A stretch of 5,983 nt of DNA from contig CAZYGI010000144.1 in the NCBI GenBank assembly GCA_964647255.1, positions 1 through 5,983 on the forward strand. The letters run 5' to 3'. This document shows, piece by piece, positions 4,298 to 5,983 of this stretch (position 1 is the first letter of the stretch; each line of letters begins with the position of its first letter). Both the position numbers and the translations under genes were made by a program. Below the pieces are notes generated by a model. That model saw nothing but the letters and a program-made list of their open reading frames with translations. It was not told the origin of the DNA and made no database searches. This DNA is from CAWJEL01 sp964647255. GTDB taxonomy: Bacteria; Chloroflexota; Anaerolineae; CG2-30-64-16.

Positions 4298-5827
4298 ATG
4301 TACACCTTCGATTGGCTTGCCAAGCAAGCCGAAATGCGACCGGACAAGATCGCACTGATTGATGCGGCGACCAGCCGTTCCTTCACCTACGCCGAGTTCC
4401 ATCTGCGCGCCAGCCGCTTCGCCGAGTTCTTGCGGGACGAGTGGCGCGTCCGGCCCGGTGAGCGCGTGGCGCTGCTGGCGAACAACTCATCGGACTACTT
4501 CGAGATCCTGTGGGGCTGCGCCAAGGCGGGCGTGATCCTGGTCTGCCTCAACTGGCGGCTGGCCGTGCCGGAGCTCGAGCAGATGATGCAGGACTCGACG
4601 CCGGTGGCGCTGATCTACGACCCGCCTTTTGCGGCGTCGGCCGCGGCGCTGCGCGAACGGCTCGGCCTCGACCGGCTGATGACGCTGGCCGCGCCGGGGC
4701 AGGCGCCCGCGGGCGAGTGGGCCTACGAGGCTGCGCTGGCGCACGCCTCCGGCAGGCCGGTCGTGATGCCCCCGCGCGGCCTGGACGAGGTGTGGCACAT
4801 CCTGTACACCGGCGGCACCACGGGGCGCTCGAAGGGCGTCTTGCAGACCTACGGCATGGTGCTTTACAACGCCATCAACATGGGGCTGAAGATTGACCTG
4901 ACGTCGCAGGACACAACGCTCAACCTGCTGCCCTGCTTCCACACCGGCGGGCTGAATATGCTCACCAACCCGACCTTCCACGTGGGCGGCACAGCCATCA
5001 TCCAGCGCAGCTTCGAGCCGGCCGAGACGCTGCGGCTGCTCGCGACCCAGACGACCGCGTTCTTCGGTGTCGCGGCCATCTACCTCTTCCTGAGCCAGCA
5101 CCCGGACTTCGAGCGCACCGACCTGTCGCACGTCCGCTCGTGGTCGGACGGCGGCGCGCCGATCCCGACCAGCCTGCTCCAGCTTTACCGCCGGAAAGGC
5201 ATTGACATCCGGTTCGGCTTCGGCATGACCGAGACCGGGCCGACCGTGTTCCTGATTGACCCCGGCGCTCCCGACAGCAAGCTCGGCTCGGTGGGCAAGC
5301 CGTGTCTCTACGTGGATGTGCGCATCGTGGACGCCCAGGGCCGCGACCTGCCGGCCGGCGAGCGCGGCGAGCTGCTGATCAAGGGGCCGGGCGTCACCCC
5401 CGGCTACTGGCGGATGCCCGAGTTCACGGCCAAGACCATCGTGGACGGCTGGCTGCACACCGGCGATGTGGCGATGCGAGACGAGGACGGGTATTATTAC
5501 ATCGTGGATCGCCTCAAGGACATGTATATCTCCGGCGGCGAGAACGTCTACCCGGCCGAAGTGGAAAACGTGATCTACCAGTTGCCCCAGGTCGCGGAAA
5601 CCGCCGTGATCGGCGTGCCGGACGAGAAGTGGGGCGAGGTCGGCCGGGCGCTGGTGGCGGTCAAAGCTGGACAGACGCTCACCGAGGCCGAGGTCATCGA
5701 GCACTGCCGGGCCAACCTGGGCCGCTACAAAGTGCCGCGCTCGGTCGTCTTCGTGCAGGCGCTCCCCCGCAACCCCGCCGGCAAGGTGGTCAAAGGGGAT
5801 CTGCGGGCGTTGTATGGGAAGCAGTAG
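4298..5827 (+). CDS. Acyl-CoA synthetase (AMP-binding, FadD-like), complete
   Basis: This 509-residue ANL-superfamily ligase converts a carboxylic acid, ATP and CoA to acyl-CoA, AMP and pyrophosphate. The ATP P-loop is YTGGTTGRSKG (170-180). Other motifs are PCFHTGGLN (A4 region, 212-220), GFGMTETGP (A5, 307-315), GWLHTGD (A7, 384-390), the hinge and CoA-domain stretch DRLKDMYISGGENVYPAEVE (A8, 404-423) and PAGK (493-496), with Lys496 as the A10 lysine. All core motifs are intact and the length is normal. There is no signal peptide or membrane segment, so it is cytoplasmic. It is paralogous to the truncated ligase at the left edge. Two different ligases in one cluster suggest two acids, or sequential activation of an acid and of a later fragment. 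The GGENVYPAEVE type is common in long-chain, bile-acid and aromatic-acid ligases, so the substrate cannot be called. Confidence 0.95.
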   Translation: MYTFDWLAKQAEMRPDKIALIDAATSRSFTYAEFHLRASRFAEFLRDEWRVRPGERVALLANNSSDYFEILWGCAKAGVILVCLNWRLAVPELEQMMQDSTPVALIYDPPFAASAAALRERLGLDRLMTLAAPGQAPAGEWAYEAALAHASGRPVVMPPRGLDEVWHILYTGGTTGRSKGVLQTYGMVLYNAINMGLKIDLTSQDTTLNLLPCFHTGGLNMLTNPTFHVGGTAIIQRSFEPAETLRLLATQTTAFFGVAAIYLFLSQHPDFERTDLSHVRSWSDGGAPIPTSLLQLYRRKGIDIRFGFGMTETGPTVFLIDPGAPDSKLGSVGKPCLYVDVRIVDAQGRDLPAGERGELLIKGPGVTPGYWRMPEFTAKTIVDGWLHTGDVAMRDEDGYYYIVDRLKDMYISGGENVYPAEVENVIYQLPQVAETAVIGVPDEKWGEVGRALVAVKAGQTLTEAEVIEHCRANLGRYKVPRSVVFVQALPRNPAGKVVKGDLRALYGKQ

Positions 5828-5849
5828 CTGCTCAACCGAAGCAGAGCGC

Positions 5850-5881
5850 CCTGAGTGGAGGGCCGCAGTGCTCCGCTCAGG
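5850..5881 (+). terminator. Strong hairpin 22 nt after the last ligase; possible non-canonical terminator
   Basis: CCTGAGTGGAG (5850-5860) pairs with CTCCGCTCAGG (5871-5881): ten Watson-Crick pairs and one T-G wobble around a 10-base loop. It is placed where a transcript 3' end would be expected, but no T-run follows. It may instead be a 3'-end stabiliser, a Rho-linked structure or another repeat-family member. Confidence 0.35.
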
Positions 5882-5908
5882 ATGCTGGTACATGAGGACG
5901 GAAGTATA

Positions 5909-5983
5909 CCGAGGTTTTGGTAGTAACGACTTCAGTCGTTGCCGAGGTTTTGGTAGTAACAACTTCAGTCGTTGCCGAGGTTT
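5909..5983 (+). repeat. 33-bp tandem repeat with internal TTCA hairpin, continuing past the edge
   Basis: Two full units (5909-5941, 5942-5974) and nine bases of a third (5975-5983) follow in tandem. The first two differ only at 5928 (G) versus 5961 (A). Each unit begins CCGAGGTTTTGGTAGTAAC. Unit 1 contains a hairpin, AACGAC (5925-5930) paired with GTCGTT (5935-5940) around TTCA. In unit 2 the G-to-A change makes one A-C mismatch in that stem. The loop read on the - strand is TGAA, the same as in hairpins near 4140 and 4171. With only two full units and no spacers it is not a CRISPR. The array length is unknown because the window ends inside it. Confidence 0.85.

Noticed and set aside
4487..5962. 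Long open frame of 491 codons on the - strand
   Set aside because: It is antisense to the complete CoA ligase, with low-complexity composition and no motifs.
5909..5983. Start of a CRISPR array
   Set aside because: The 33-bp units follow each other directly without unique spacers, and no cas gene is present.

Overview
The window is GC-rich bacterial DNA with every convincing gene on the + strand. It holds most of a catabolic-looking acyl-CoA gene cluster. In order: the C-terminal 292 codons of an acyl-CoA synthetase (1-879, running in from the left edge), a four-helix-bundle (23S rRNA intervening-sequence type) protein (939-1373), an SCP2-type thiolase (1412-2677), its usual partner, a zinc-ribbon/OB-fold DUF35 protein (2756-3181), a nitroreductase-family flavoprotein (3381-4061), and a second, complete acyl-CoA synthetase (4298-5827). 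The cluster could activate one or more carboxylic acids as CoA thioesters (two ligases), cleave a beta-ketoacyl-CoA (thiolase plus DUF35) and carry out one flavin-dependent redox step (nitroreductase). The substrate cannot be read from the sequence.

The junctions are the unusual part. Each one examined carries an extra palindromic or repetitive block. Positions 880-1390 form a cassette: the four-helix-bundle gene lies between a GGTT-rich left arm and an AACC-rich right arm. The arms are complementary without gaps over 49 positions, 38 of them Watson-Crick pairs. Removing the cassette would leave the first ligase and the thiolase 21 nt apart with the thiolase ribosome-binding site intact. Between thiolase and DUF35 (2683-2739) is a GGTTGAA/AACCTTC foldback with no gene in it. 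Between DUF35 and nitroreductase (3182-3380) are small hairpins, a degenerate 41-bp-period direct repeat and a doubtful 47-codon ORF. Between nitroreductase and the last ligase (4062-4297) are two diverged copies of a two-hairpin unit in inverted orientation. After the last ligase come one strong hairpin and a 33-bp tandem repeat that runs off the right edge.

The organism cannot be fixed from these genes. High GC, a four-helix-bundle gene with simple-repeat flanks and dense intergenic hairpins would suit a Chloroflexota (Anaerolineae-like) genome, but this is a weak inference from general familiarity. The metabolic genes are well-known families. The novelty candidates are the foldback cassette and the repeat families in the junctions.
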